From Xanthobacteraceae bacterium (GTDB taxonomy: Bacteria; Pseudomonadota; Alphaproteobacteria; Rhizobiales; Xanthobacteraceae): a stretch of 64,000 bases of DNA. The translations under genes and the position numbers were made by a program. The notes beneath the pieces are model-generated. The model was not told where the DNA came from. It saw nothing but the letters and a program-made list of their open reading frames with translations, and made no database searches. Shown in pieces: positions 34,302 to 44,871 of the stretch (positions are counted from its first letter, which is position 1; every line of letters begins with the position of its first letter). Location: the NCBI GenBank assembly GCA_030041005.1, contig JASHOR010000099.1, positions 1 through 64,000 on the forward strand, in the 5' to 3' direction.

Positions 34302-37300
34302 TTAGTATTTTACCAGATCCGAAAGCAGGCTGGCGGCCACGGTGAGCTTCGAAAGGGTCAATCCGGAACCGGCAATCTCGGCGATGGCACCGCGGATTCG
34401 CTCCACCTCGCCCTGACGCGGCTTGATCCAGGCCTCGACAGCCTCTGCACCCACCGTACCGTTGCCGACCATGGTCGCTGCCAGGCGGCGTTCCGCGTCA
34501 CCGATCGAGTCCCGCGCTCGATCAAGCGCCAATCGATCAAAATAATCGGCAACCGGAATGCTGCTCGCCGCGCTGGCGATGCGGTCGAGGCGAAAGAACG
34601 CCCCCGCCGCGAAGAACGTCGCGGCAACGTCCGCGACCGGCTTTTTGGTGCGGTCGGCAACCAACACGATGTCTGGTGCGGCGGCGAGCGGACCGATATC
34701 GGCCATGCGGGCGGCAAGCGTGTCGGGAACTCCGGAACTCGCTAATTCCCTGCGGCGCGCGGCGCGCGTCTGCGATGGACCCTCGGGCAGAACGGCGTCC
34801 AGGCAAGCGGCCACGGCGGCAACGCCGTCGCGATAGTGGCTCACCGTCTCCGCCAAGCCTCTTGAAAGATCGGCATTGCGCAGGAACCACACCATCCTGT
34901 CGAGCAGGAGGTCCTGAACCGCCGCATAGAGGCCGAGCTGCACTTTTCCGGGCAGCCGGTTGTCCAATTCATCGATGGCGGTATTCAGCGCGGTCATTTC
35001 ATAGCTGTCGCGGACCGCAGCGAAAGCCTTGGCGATCGCCGCCGGCCCGGCGCCAGTCTGATCCATGATGCGGACGACGACCGAAGCGCCGCCGCGATTG
35101 ATCATCGAATTGGCAAGCCGGGTGGCAATGATTTCGCGGCGCAGCCGGTGATGGTCGAGCGCATCCGGAAAGCGCTGGGCAATCGCCTTCGGGAAATAGC
35201 GGGTCATTTCGCCGGAGAGATACGGATCGTCCGGTACCGGGGAGTCCAGCAGATCGTCGTAAAGCGAGAGCTTGGCGTAGGCGAGCAGGACCGACAGCTC
35301 CGGCCGCGTGAATGGCTGCGCGCGGCGGCGGCGCTCGGTCAGCGCCATGTCATCCGGCAAGTACTCGACCGCGCGGTCGAGCAGCCCGCGGGATTCCAGC
35401 GTCTGCATCAGCCGCTGCAGGAAGCCGAAATCCTCCATGCCGCGCCGCTCCGACAGCGACAAGGCGAGCGGCTGCAGAAAATTGTTGCGCAGCACCAGGC
35501 TCGCGACCTCGTCCGTCATCTGCGCCAGCAGCGCATTGCGTTCCGCCATGGCGAGGCGGCCATCGCGCAACGGGACGGACAGCGCAATCTTGATGTTTAC
35601 CTCCATGTCGGAGGTATTGACGCCGGCCGAATTGTCGATGGCGTCGGTATTGAGGCGGATGCCGCGGAAGGCGACCTCGATGCGGCCGCGCTGGGTCATG
35701 CCGAGATTGGCGCCCTCGCCGATGACTTTGCAGCGCAAATCCTTGGCGGCCACGCGCACGGGGTCGTTGGCACGGTCGCCAACCGACTCGTCGGTCTCGT
35801 CTGCGGACCGCACGTAGGTGCCGATGCCGCCGAAAAACAACAGATCGACCGGCGCCGTCAGGATGGCGCGAATAAGCTCCTGCGGAGTCAGGCGCTCGGC
35901 CACGCCGAACAGCTTCTGAGCCTGCGCCGAGAGCTGGATCTCCTTGTGCGCGCGCGAATAGATGCCGCCGCCCGCCGATATCAGCGATTTGTCGAAATCC
36001 TGCCAACTCGAACGCGGCAGGTCGAACAGCCGCCGGCGCTCGACGAACGTGCGCTCGGAGTCCGGATCGGGATCGATGAAAATGTCGCGATGGTCGAAGG
36101 CGGCGACCAGCTTCATCGTTTTTTCCCGCAGCGCGCCGTTGCCGAACACGTCGCCCGACATGTCGCCGATGCCGACTGCCGTGAACGGCGTCGCGTGGAT
36201 GTTGATGTCCATCTCGCGGAAATGGCGCTTGACCGATTCCCAGGCGCCGCGCGCGGTGATGCCGATCTTCTTGTGGTCGTACCCCGCCGATCCGCCGGAA
36301 GCGAACGCATCGCCGAGCCAATAGTCATGGGCGATGGCGAGTTCGTTGGCGATGTCGGAGAAGGTCGCCGTGCCCTTGTCGGCCGCAACGACCAGATAAG
36401 GATCGTCGCCCTCGTAGCGCAGAACGTCTCGCGGCGGGATCACGCCGGTGGTGCCGGTGCCGATATTGTCGGTAATGTCGAGCAGCGTCGATATGAACAT
36501 CTTGTAGGTGGCGACGCCTTCGGCCTGAATAGCATCGCGCGTCCAGCCCGGCTTCAGATATTTCGGGACGAATCCGCCCTTGGCGCCGACCGGCACGATC
36601 ACCGCGTTTTTGACGTTCTGCGCCTTGACCAGACCAAGAACTTCGGTACGGAAATCCTGCGGCCGGTCGGACCAGCGGATGCCGCCGCGCGCCACCTTGC
36701 CGAAGCGCAGATGCACGGCCTCAAGCCGCGGCGAATAGACAAAGATTTCATAAAGCGGCCGCGGCAGCGGCATGCCATCGACCTTGCGGCTGGCAAACTT
36801 TATCGCGATGAGCTCTTTTGTCCGGCCGTCGCCGCCGAGCTGATAGAAGTTTGTGCGGATGGCCGCACTGACCGCGTTGACGAAGTGCCGCAGGATGCGG
36901 TCCTCGTCGAGGCTGTCTACTTCCCGCAATGCGGCTTCTATCGCCGCGGAAATTTCCGCCTGGCGGGCGCTGCGCTCGCTGCCGGACTGGGCAAGTCGCG
37001 GCGCGAATCGGGCGTGGAACAACGACACGATATCGGCGGCGATGGCGGCGTGTTTGCACAGCGTCGCCCACATGTAGTCTTGCGAATAGGGCACGCGGAT
37101 CTGGCGCAGATAGCGCGAAATGGTGCGGATCAGCGCGACGGCACGCCAATCGAGCCCGGCCGCAAGTACCAACGCGTTATAGCCGTCGTTTTCGGCGAGC
37201 CGATTCATGACCGCCAGGAAGCAGTCCTCCAGCAACCGCTCGCGCGCGGCAAGGTCGATCGGATCGCCTGAGGCATTCTCGATCTCCATGTCGTGGAACC

Positions 37301-39119
37301 ACACCTCCGGCCGGTCCTGCGGACGGATGTGGTAGGTGCGTTCGTCGACGACACGGAAGCCCATGTTTTCCAGCACCGGGACGCGCTCGGACAGCGAGAT
37401 CGGCCGGCTGGCGCTGAAAACCTTGAGCCCGGCGCGCGCCGGGCCGGCGCCACCCTGACGGTAAAGGTCGACCCCGAGCGGATGTTCGGACGAGAGCGCG
37501 CCGAGAACGCCGATGTCGCCGACCGCCGTCTCCGGCGGATAAACTTCGCGATAGTCGATCGGAAAGGCGTCGCGGTAGCGGGCAAAGAGTGCGCGCGCCG
37601 CCTCGGGCTCGTGCATGGCGGCGATCGCCTGATCGAGGCCGTCGACCCAGCTACGCACGATCTTTTCCACCGCGCGATCGAGCGATCGCCGATCGGGGTT
37701 CGGGGTCTCGCCCTCGTAGCGTTCGATGATGAAGTGGACGCGCACCAACGGACCTTCGGGAAAGAACGGGTAGAACGCGCGAACGCGTCCTTTGTAGACG
37801 TCGGCGAGATAGTCGCCGATCGCCGCTCTCATCCGGCCGTCGTAGCGTTCACGCGGCAGGTAGACGAGGATCGAGACGAAGCGGTCGAAGCGGTCGCGCC
37901 GCGGCAGCACGCGCACGCGCGGCCGTTCGTCGAGCTGAAGAATCGCCAGCGCGAATTGATAGAGCGTCTCTTCGTCGATCTGGAACAGCTCATCGCGCGG
38001 ATAAGTTTCCAGCACGTTGACCAGCGCCTTGCCGGAATGGCTGGCGGGATCGAACCCGGCACGGCGGATGACGGTGTCAACCTTGCGCCGCAGATACGGA
38101 ATCGCGCGGGTGGAACGCGTATAGGCGGTCGAGGTGAAAAGACCGCAGAACCGGCGCTCGCCAATGAGCCGGCCCTCCCCGTCGAAGCGCTTGACGCCGA
38201 TGAAATCCATGGCCGCGCGGCGGTGCACGCGCGAGCGGATCGCCGCCTTGGCGATGATGAGCAGTCGCGGTTCTTCCAGGAATTCGCGGATTTCAGGGGT
38301 GATGGTGACGAGCTGATTGCCGCGGCGCAGCAGCCGCATCTCGCGCGAGCGCAGGAGGCCGAGCCCGGTCTCGAACGCCGGCTGCAGCGCATGTTCGTTG
38401 TTCGTATAAGTGTAGTCGCGGGCGCCGAGCAGCGTGAAATTCTCTCCGGCCAGCCATTCGAGAAACTGGATGCCTTCGGCAATATCGGCCGCCGGCAGCG
38501 GCGGCGGGGTGTTGCGCAGGTCGGCGACGACCTCGCGGAGGCGCGCCAGCATCGGCCGCCAGTCCTCGACGCAGACCCGCACCTCGGCGAGGATGTCTTG
38601 CAGCGTCCGCACCAATTCGGCCCGCGTCGCGGGGTCTTCCAAGTCGCCGATGTGAATGTGAATGAAGCTTTCGCGTGGGCCGTCCCCCCTGTTCGTGCCC
38701 TTGAAGCGGACCAGGTTTCCGGCGGCGTCGCGTTCGATCGAAAAAACCGGATGGACCAGGAGCGAGATGGCAATGCCCCGTTCATGCAATTCGCTCGCCA
38801 CCGAATCGACCAGAAACGGCATGTCGTCGTTGACGATTTCCAGCACCGTCAGGGCGCGCGCCGTGGCGGCGTTGGCGAGCCGCACCTTGGGCTGACCGGG
38901 AGCGCGTTGCGCAATGAAACGCCAGGAGGAGGCCGCGATTGCCACCAGTTCATCCGGGCTGTAGCGCTCGAGGTCCTCGGGTATCGCCCGCTCGAACAGC
39001 TCGGCCAGGAATTCGGCAGGTACGCCGGGATCGTGCAATGCCAACATCGCCGCCGCGGCGCCGACGAGCCACTCGCTGCCGCCCTTGCCGCTAATGCGGG
39101 GACTTTCCTGAACGGTCAT
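34302..39119 (-). CDS. NAD-glutamate dehydrogenase (large, about 180 kDa type)
   Basis: 1606 codons; FKGTNRGDGPRESFIHIHIG, RWSDRPQDFRTEVLGLVKAQNVKNAVIVPVGAKGGFV, GEGANLGMTQRGRIE. Internal start MTVQESPRISGKG preferred over the track start. Confidence 0.93.
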   Translation of the reverse strand: MTVQESPRISGKGGSEWLVGAAAAMLALHDPGVPAEFLAELFERAIPEDLERYSPDELVAIAASSWRFIAQRAPGQPKVRLANAATARALTVLEIVNDDMPFLVDSVASELHERGIAISLLVHPVFSIERDAAGNLVRFKGTNRGDGPRESFIHIHIGDLEDPATRAELVRTLQDILAEVRVCVEDWRPMLARLREVVADLRNTPPPLPAADIAEGIQFLEWLAGENFTLLGARDYTYTNNEHALQPAFETGLGLLRSREMRLLRRGNQLVTITPEIREFLEEPRLLIIAKAAIRSRVHRRAAMDFIGVKRFDGEGRLIGERRFCGLFTSTAYTRSTRAIPYLRRKVDTVIRRAGFDPASHSGKALVNVLETYPRDELFQIDEETLYQFALAILQLDERPRVRVLPRRDRFDRFVSILVYLPRERYDGRMRAAIGDYLADVYKGRVRAFYPFFPEGPLVRVHFIIERYEGETPNPDRRSLDRAVEKIVRSWVDGLDQAIAAMHEPEAARALFARYRDAFPIDYREVYPPETAVGDIGVLGALSSEHPLGVDLYRQGGAGPARAGLKVFSASRPISLSERVPVLENMGFRVVDERTYHIRPQDRPEVWFHDMEIENASGDPIDLAARERLLEDCFLAVMNRLAENDGYNALVLAAGLDWRAVALIRTISRYLRQIRVPYSQDYMWATLCKHAAIAADIVSLFHARFAPRLAQSGSERSARQAEISAAIEAALREVDSLDEDRILRHFVNAVSAAIRTNFYQLGGDGRTKELIAIKFASRKVDGMPLPRPLYEIFVYSPRLEAVHLRFGKVARGGIRWSDRPQDFRTEVLGLVKAQNVKNAVIVPVGAKGGFVPKYLKPGWTRDAIQAEGVATYKMFISTLLDITDNIGTGTTGVIPPRDVLRYEGDDPYLVVAADKGTATFSDIANELAIAHDYWLGDAFASGGSAGYDHKKIGITARGAWESVKRHFREMDINIHATPFTAVGIGDMSGDVFGNGALREKTMKLVAAFDHRDIFIDPDPDSERTFVERRRLFDLPRSSWQDFDKSLISAGGGIYSRAHKEIQLSAQAQKLFGVAERLTPQELIRAILTAPVDLLFFGGIGTYVRSADETDESVGDRANDPVRVAAKDLRCKVIGEGANLGMTQRGRIEVAFRGIRLNTDAIDNSAGVNTSDMEVNIKIALSVPLRDGRLAMAERNALLAQMTDEVASLVLRNNFLQPLALSLSERRGMEDFGFLQRLMQTLESRGLLDRAVEYLPDDMALTERRRRAQPFTRPELSVLLAYAKLSLYDDLLDSPVPDDPYLSGEMTRYFPKAIAQRFPDALDHHRLRREIIATRLANSMINRGGASVVVRIMDQTGAGPAAIAKAFAAVRDSYEMTALNTAIDELDNRLPGKVQLGLYAAVQDLLLDRMVWFLRNADLSRGLAETVSHYRDGVAAVAACLDAVLPEGPSQTRAARRRELASSGVPDTLAARMADIGPLAAAPDIVLVADRTKKPVADVAATFFAAGAFFRLDRIASAASSIPVADYFDRLALDRARDSIGDAERRLAATMVGNGTVGAEAVEAWIKPRQGEVERIRGAIAEIAGSGLTLSKLTVAASLLSDLVKY

Positions 39120-39258
39120 GCTCCCCTCCGTCGGCCAGTCGATCCGAATCTTTGCGAATATTACCCACGCGGCGCGCACATCCGCTACAGCGACGTTTAT
39201 AATCGCCTGCATCAGGCGTCGCCCACGGCGGCATGACACTAACGCAGAGGAAGCCGAC

Positions 39259-39894
39259 ATGGCCAAGCGCAACAACAAACGCGTTGCGGCGACCTCCGCC
39301 GCAACTGCTCGCCCCGGTGCGGCGGCTGGCGACGACACCGCGATCACCGCGCTGACGCTCGCTGCGGCACCGCTGTCACCCGAGATGGCGGCCTATTTCG
39401 CAAAATGCCAGGAAAAGCTCGGCTTCGTGCCGAACGTCCTCAAGGCCCATGCGTTCGATATGGCCAAACTCTCCGCGTTCGCGGCCATGTACAACGACCT
39501 GATGCTGGCGCCGTCTGGCCTGAGCAAGCTCGAACGCGAGATGATCGCCGTTGCGGTCTCGGCGCAGAACCGCTGCTACTACTGCCTCGTCGCCCATGGC
39601 GCCGCGGTCCGGGCGCTTTCCGGCGACCCGGTACTCGGCGAATTGATGGTGATGAACTTTCGCGCGGCGAGGCTGTCGCAGCGCGAACGCGCCATGCTCG
39701 ATTTCACCGTCAAGCTGACCGCGGAGCCATGGTTGATCGGGGAGACGGACCGGGAAGCGCTTCGTCGCGCCGGCTTTTCCGATCGCGACATCTGGGATAT
39801 CGCGGCCGTCGCCGGCTTCTTCAACATGTCCAACCGCGTGGCTTCCGCCGTCGATATGCGGCCAAACAGCGTTTATCACGGGCAAAATCGATAA
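39259..39894 (+). CDS. carboxymuconolactone decarboxylase/AhpD-like, peroxidase-related enzyme
   Basis: LEREMIAVAVSAQNRCYYCLVAHGAAVRAL (CxxC-x3-H) and FSDRDIWDIAAVAGFFNMSNRVASAVDMRPN. Confidence 0.88.
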   Translation: MAKRNNKRVAATSAATARPGAAAGDDTAITALTLAAAPLSPEMAAYFAKCQEKLGFVPNVLKAHAFDMAKLSAFAAMYNDLMLAPSGLSKLEREMIAVAVSAQNRCYYCLVAHGAAVRALSGDPVLGELMVMNFRAARLSQRERAMLDFTVKLTAEPWLIGETDREALRRAGFSDRDIWDIAAVAGFFNMSNRVASAVDMRPNSVYHGQNR

Positions 39895-39918
39895 GCGGCC
39901 TTGTGCGCCGCGGCCACT

Positions 39919-40731
39919 TCATTCAACCGCGGCCGCACGGTCGGCGAGATCATGGATGGCGGGCTTCTCGCCCGAGAGCGGATTGGCCGGATCCCATTGG
40001 TAGCGCAATGTCTCGAAGCGCATGGCGCGGGCATCGAGCATGACCAGCCGGCCGACCAGCCCCTCGCCGAAACCGACAACCTCGCGAATGATTTCCAGCG
40101 CCATCATCGACCCGACGACGCCGGCCAGGGCGCCGAGCACGCCGGCTTCCGCACAGGCCGGGACACTGCCGGGAGGTGGCGGCTCCGGGAACAGGCAGCG
40201 GTAGGTCGGATTGGGTTTGCCGTCGGGACCGCGCTCATGAGCGTGGATCGTGGTCAACGTGGCGTCAAAAGTGCCGAGCGCGGCGGTAACGAGCGGCTTG
40301 CGGGCGAAATAGCAGGCGTCGGAGACCAGATAGCGGGTGGCAAAATTGTCGGACCCATCGGCGATGACATCGTAGCGGCCGATGAGGTCAAGCGCATTGT
40401 CCGCGGTGAGCCGCAGACGATGCAGCTCCACGGCCACGTGCGGGTTGAGCCGTTGGATCACGGCAGCGGCGCTCTCGACTTTGGGGACGCCGATATCCGG
40501 GGTCGCATGGATCACCTGCCGCTGCAGGTTGGAGAGTGTGACGACATCATCATCGACAATTCCGAGCACGCCGACCCCGGCAGCAGCGAGATAGAGCAGC
40601 ACCGGCGCTCCCAAGCCGCCGGCGCCGACCACGAGTACACGCGCGCGGCAGAGCGCGGCCTGTCCCGGGCCGCCGACTTCACGCATCACGATGTGGCGCG
40701 CGTAGCGTTCAAGTTCATCGCCGGTAAGCAT
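39919..40731 (-). CDS. moeB: HesA/MoeB/ThiF-family adenylyltransferase
   Basis: MLTGDELERYARHIVMREVGGPGQAALCRARVLVVGAGGLGAPVLLYLAAAGVG..., DGSDNFATRYLVSDACY; ORF extends to 40767. Confidence 0.82.
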   Translation of the reverse strand: MLTGDELERYARHIVMREVGGPGQAALCRARVLVVGAGGLGAPVLLYLAAAGVGVLGIVDDDVVTLSNLQRQVIHATPDIGVPKVESAAAVIQRLNPHVAVELHRLRLTADNALDLIGRYDVIADGSDNFATRYLVSDACYFARKPLVTAALGTFDATLTTIHAHERGPDGKPNPTYRCLFPEPPPPGSVPACAEAGVLGALAGVVGSMMALEIIREVVGFGEGLVGRLVMLDARAMRFETLRYQWDPANPLSGEKPAIHDLADRAAAVE

Positions 40732-40839
40732 GTCGGCCACGGAACTCCGTATGGCGATGCGGGTCAAGCGCCGGACCGTTCGATTGCGTTAGCGGCCGGT
40801 TCGGTTAGTTTCGACCTCCAGCCGAATGGAGCGACGAAA

Positions 40840-42219
40840 GTGCGGGCCATTGGTGGGTTGACGGCCATTTTGCTCGGCCTCGGCCTGATGCTCGGCTCGA
40901 CGCCGGCATTGGCGCAGCCGCGGAGAGGGCAAAAGCCAGTTGTCCATCTCGCGCGCAAAGTCTCAAATAAGAAGACGGAGGCAAGAAAGCCAGGCCGCGG
41001 CGAGCCCGCGGCCGTGATTTCGAGCGCGTACGCGGCCATCCCGGCAGCCGAGCGTCGGGCCATCCAATCGGACCTGGCCTGGCTCGGCGAATACCAAGGG
41101 CCGCCCGGCGGCGATTTCGACGATCAACGCACGATCGAGGCCGTCAAACTCTTTCAGAAGGCCATTGGCGGCAAGCAAACCGGCATTCTCGACCAGCAGC
41201 AGCGCATGCGGCTTGCTGCGGCGGGAGAAACGCACGAGCAGGCGGTAGGCTTCCGCTTGATCGACGATCCCGCGACGGAATCGCGGTTGGGGATTCCGGA
41301 GAAGCTCGTCTCGCCGATCGGCTCTTCCGCCACTGGCAGCAGTTGGATTTCCGGGCACGGACAGATCCAGATAGAGGCTTTCCGCCTGAGCGAGGCGAAC
41401 TTGGCGACGCTGTTCGAACAGGAGAAGAAGTCGCCGCGCGGCCGCGCTGTCGATTTCAGCGCACTCAACCCGGATTCGTTTGTCATTTCCGGCACGCAAG
41501 GCCTGAAATATTTCGTTGTCCGAGCCGAAGCCAAAGACGGCGGAGTCCGCGGCGTCACCATCCTTTACGATCAAGCGACTGCGGGCATCATGGCTTCGGT
41601 CGCAGTGGCGGTGGCCAACTCGTTCGTTGGATTTCCCGACTTGGAAGCTGTCATGGCTCCGGGGCAACAGCGCGCGGTCGCCTACAGTTCGGCGATCGTC
41701 GTGGACGGACGCGGCGACCTGATCACGGCCCGGCAGGGTGTCGCCGGCTGCGAGGCGATCACCGTGCCTGGCTTCGGGCACGCGGTACGTATTGCCGACG
41801 ACGGTGCCCATGATCTCGCGCTGATCCGGCTGTTCGGCACGCGCAACCTCGCGCCGGCGACGCTGCGAGGCGACGGCCAAGGGGCCGACCTGACGCTCGT
41901 CGGCGTCGCCGATCCCGCGGCGCAAGGCGGAGGCGACGCGGTGAGCAAACAGTCGGCGCGCCTCGACGGCGATGCCGTCGAGCCTGTGCCGACAATTGGC
42001 TTTTCCGGCGCGGCGGCCATCGATGCGCAGGGCCGCCTGGCCGGCATAGTCGTCTTGAAAACGGGCCTTGACCCCGGATCGGGGACCGCCAAGCGAGAAG
42101 CCGTTCTTGTGCCGTCGGCTGTGGTGCGAGCTTTTCTCGCCGCGCACGGCGTCGCGCCTGCGGCCGAGCCGCGCTCGATCGAACGCTCCGTGATGCGGGT
42201 GATCTGCGTGCGGAAGTGA
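40840..42219 (+). CDS. exported trypsin-like/peptidoglycan-binding-domain protein, probably catalytically degenerate
   Basis: GTG start; signal peptide AIGGLTAILLGLGLMLGSTPALAQ; PG-binding-like repeat (IQSDLAWLGEYQGPPGGDFDDQRTIEAVKLFQKAIGGKQTGIL); trypsin-like domain with DLALIRL and GFSGAAAIDAQGRLAGIV. Track start at 39901 rejected. Confidence 0.75.
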   Translation: MRAIGGLTAILLGLGLMLGSTPALAQPRRGQKPVVHLARKVSNKKTEARKPGRGEPAAVISSAYAAIPAAERRAIQSDLAWLGEYQGPPGGDFDDQRTIEAVKLFQKAIGGKQTGILDQQQRMRLAAAGETHEQAVGFRLIDDPATESRLGIPEKLVSPIGSSATGSSWISGHGQIQIEAFRLSEANLATLFEQEKKSPRGRAVDFSALNPDSFVISGTQGLKYFVVRAEAKDGGVRGVTILYDQATAGIMASVAVAVANSFVGFPDLEAVMAPGQQRAVAYSSAIVVDGRGDLITARQGVAGCEAITVPGFGHAVRIADDGAHDLALIRLFGTRNLAPATLRGDGQGADLTLVGVADPAAQGGGDAVSKQSARLDGDAVEPVPTIGFSGAAAIDAQGRLAGIVVLKTGLDPGSGTAKREAVLVPSAVVRAFLAAHGVAPAAEPRSIERSVMRVICVRK

Positions 42220-42993
42220 TTATGCGTTATCGAATGTCGGCGGTCGCTTTTCGATGAATGCGGCCATGCCCTCTTTCTGATCGCGCGTCGCGAACAGGGA
42301 ATGGAAGATGCGGCGCTCGAACCGGATGCCTTCGGCGAGCGAGGTTTCAAAGGCGCGGTTCACCGCTTCCTTGGCCGCCAGCACCGACGGCAACGACATC
42401 GACGCGATCGTTTCGGCGACTTTGAAGGATTCATCGAGGAGGTTTGCCAGCGGCACGATACGACAGACCAAACCGCAGCGTTCGGCCTCGCTCGCGTCCA
42501 TCATGCGGCCGGTCAGGATCAGGTCCATGGCCTTGGCCTTGCCGACCGCGTGCGTCAGCCGTTGCGTGCCGCCGATGCCGGGAATAATTCCGAGCTTGAT
42601 CTCCGGCTGGCCGAATTTGGCATTGTCTGCCGCGATGATGAGATCGCATTGCAGCGCAAGTTCGCAGCCGCCGCCGAGCGCGAAGCCGGCTACCGCGGCG
42701 ACCGTCGGTTTGCGCGCGGCCGCGACGCGATGCCACGCCGCGGTGAAGTCGGTGAAATAGACGTCGGCGAAGCTCTTCTCCGCCATTTCCTTGATATCGG
42801 CGCCGGCCGCGAATGCCTTCTCGGAGCCAGTAATGATCATGCAACCGATATTCTCGTCGGCCTCCAACGCGTCGACAGCCTGCGCAAGCTCGCGCATCAG
42901 CGCGCCGTTGAGCGCGTTGAGCGCCTGCGGGCGGTTGAGGCGCACGAGGCCAACGCGGCCACGCCGCTCGACGATGATGAGATCGCTGGTCAT
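42220..42993 (-). CDS. enoyl-CoA hydratase
   Basis: [51 protein letters not shown]..., [44 protein letters not shown]. Confidence 0.95.
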   Translation of the reverse strand: MTSDLIIVERRGRVGLVRLNRPQALNALNGALMRELAQAVDALEADENIGCMIITGSEKAFAAGADIKEMAEKSFADVYFTDFTAAWHRVAAARKPTVAAVAGFALGGGCELALQCDLIIAADNAKFGQPEIKLGIIPGIGGTQRLTHAVGKAKAMDLILTGRMMDASEAERCGLVCRIVPLANLLDESFKVAETIASMSLPSVLAAKEAVNRAFETSLAEGIRFERRIFHSLFATRDQKEGMAAFIEKRPPTFDNA

Positions 42994-43015
42994 TGCTGCT
43001 GTCCCGAGATGAAGT

Positions 43016-43987
43016 TCACTTCTGGCACGACGGACAATAGAAGGTCGAGCGGCCGTTCTGCACGATGCGCTTGACGGTGCCGCGGCAGCCGCGGGTCGGA
43101 CATTTTTCGCCTTCACGGTCGTAAACCCGGAAGTGATGCTGAAACAGGCCGAGTTCGCCGTCGGTACGCTTGTGATCGCGCAGCGAGGAACCGCCGGCTT
43201 CGATCGCATCGGTAAGGACCGCCTTGATGCCCTCGACCAGGCGTTCGGCGCGCTCGTTGGGCACGCCGTTCTTTGCGGCGATGGTCGAGGTCTTGCGCTT
43301 GGGCGAAAGCCGCGCGCGGTGCAGCGCCTCGCACACGTAGATATTGCCCAGCCCGGCGACCACGCGCTGGTCCGACAGCGCCGCTTTCAGGCTCGTCTTC
43401 TTGCCTTTGCAGGCGCGCGCCAGCATGGCGGCGTCGAATGCGTTGCCGAGCGGCTCGGGACCGAGGCGATTGAGCAGCGGCTCGGCGTCGAGATCGCGGC
43501 GCGGCACGATCTTCATCGAACCGAAGCGACGCGGATCGTTGAAGCTCACGATCGCGCCCGACGACATGTGAAAGACGACGTGATCGTGCGCCGCGTGCTG
43601 GGCGCGCTCATGATAGTAGTTGCCCAGTCCTGGGCCCTCACCCCGAGGAAGAGACCGCAGGTCGCCCTCGAAGGGTGGCGTCCTTCGAGGCTCGCGACCT
43701 CGGGTCGCTCGCACCTCAGGACGAGGCTGTCGAGAATCGAAAACATGAAACGAACCCGACATGCCGAGGTGCATGAGCAGCACGTCTCCGGACGACAGGT
43801 CGACGAGCAGATATTTCGCCCGCCGCCCGATGCCGGCGACGGTGCTGCCCTCCAGCCGCTGTCGAAAATCCTTGGCCAGCGGCCAGCGCAGATCGGCGCG
43901 ACGAACGTCCACCTTGTCGAAGCGTGCGCCTTCCATGGCGGGCGCGAGTCCGCGGCGCACAGTTTCAACTTCGGGCAGTTCCGGCAT
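43016..43987 (-). CDS. mutM: bifunctional DNA-formamidopyrimidine glycosylase/AP lyase
   Basis: [53 protein letters not shown], zinc finger [28 protein letters not shown]. Confidence 0.96.
   Translation of the reverse strand: MPELPEVETVRRGLAPAMEGARFDKVDVRRADLRWPLAKDFRQRLEGSTVAGIGRRAKYLLVDLSSGDVLLMHLGMSGSFHVFDSRQPRPEVRATRGREPRRTPPFEGDLRSLPRGEGPGLGNYYHERAQHAAHDHVVFHMSSGAIVSFNDPRRFGSMKIVPRRDLDAEPLLNRLGPEPLGNAFDAAMLARACKGKKTSLKAALSDQRVVAGLGNIYVCEALHRARLSPKRKTSTIAAKNGVPNERAERLVEGIKAVLTDAIEAGGSSLRDHKRTDGELGLFQHHFRVYDREGEKCPTRGCRGTVKRIVQNGRSTFYCPSCQK
43627..43735. repeat. REP-like palindromic repeat lying in frame inside mutM
   Basis: CCTTCGAGGCTCGCGACC-TCG-GGTCGCTCGCACCTCAGG (GCGACC 43694-43699/GGTCGC 43703-43708) adjoining a second palindrome CACCC (43639-43643)...GGGTG (43673-43677). 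Confidence 0.75.
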
Positions 43988-44085
43988 GGTCTAACCCGGC
44001 GCGCGGCCGGCCAAACATGGTTAATGTCGAACAGATAGCGCCGATAGCGCAGCCGCGCTATGTTTGGCAATCGAGAGAACCGCCC

Positions 44086-44871
44086 ATGGCAGAGAGCGTA
44101 CATTTCGGCGCGCGAACGGTGCCGCTGACCGAAAAGCAGGAGCTGGTCAACGACGTTTTTCACAGCGTCGCGCGCCGCTACGACGTGATGAATGATCTGA
44201 TGTCGCTCGGGCTGCATCGCGCCTGGAAGGACGCGCTGGTTACGGCGCTGGATCCGCCCAAACGCGCGCCGTTCTCGGTGCTCGACATCGCCGGCGGCAC
44301 CGGCGACGTGGCCTTGCGTGTGGTCGCGGCGGGCGGGCCGCAGACGCGAGTGGTCGTCTGCGACATCAACGCCGAGATGGTTGCGGTCGGCCGCGAGCGG
44401 GTGGAGAAGCGCACGCGGCGAACCCGGTCGTTGGGCGAACGCGCCGGAAAGGCAACAGGCGCCATCACCTTCATGGAAGGCAACGCCGAAGCGTTACCGT
44501 TCGCCGACCGCAGTTTCGACGCTGCCACGGTCGCCTTTGGCATCCGCAACGTGCCCCGCATAGAGCAGGCGCTCGCCGAGGTGTTTCGCGTCGTGCGGAT
44601 CGGCGGCAAATTTCTTTGCCTCGAATTCTCCGCGGTGGACGTGCCCGGCCTCGACCGCCTCTACGATCTTTACTCGTTCAACGTCATCCCCGCGCTCGGC
44701 CGTGTAGTGGCCGGCGACGCCGATTCTTATCGTTATCTCGTCGAATCGATTCGCCGCTTCCCGCGCCCGGAGGCATTTGCCGCCATGATGCGGTCGGCTG
44801 GCTTCGCCCGCGTCTCGCACAAACTCATGACGGGCGGGATCGTGGCCCTGCATTGCGGCTGGCGCTTGTGA
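44086..44871 (+). CDS. ubiE: bifunctional demethylmenaquinone/ubiquinone biosynthesis methyltransferase
   Basis: [32 protein letters not shown]..., [45 protein letters not shown]. Confidence 0.95.
   Translation: MAESVHFGARTVPLTEKQELVNDVFHSVARRYDVMNDLMSLGLHRAWKDALVTALDPPKRAPFSVLDIAGGTGDVALRVVAAGGPQTRVVVCDINAEMVAVGRERVEKRTRRTRSLGERAGKATGAITFMEGNAEALPFADRSFDAATVAFGIRNVPRIEQALAEVFRVVRIGGKFLCLEFSAVDVPGLDRLYDLYSFNVIPALGRVVAGDADSYRYLVESIRRFPRPEAFAAMMRSAGFARVSHKLMTGGIVALHCGWRL

Noticed and set aside
35148-39236. 707-aa and 647-aa + strand ORFs (35148-37271, 37293-39236)
   Set aside because: Both lie antisense within the NAD-glutamate dehydrogenase gene, which has strong family motifs on the minus strand.
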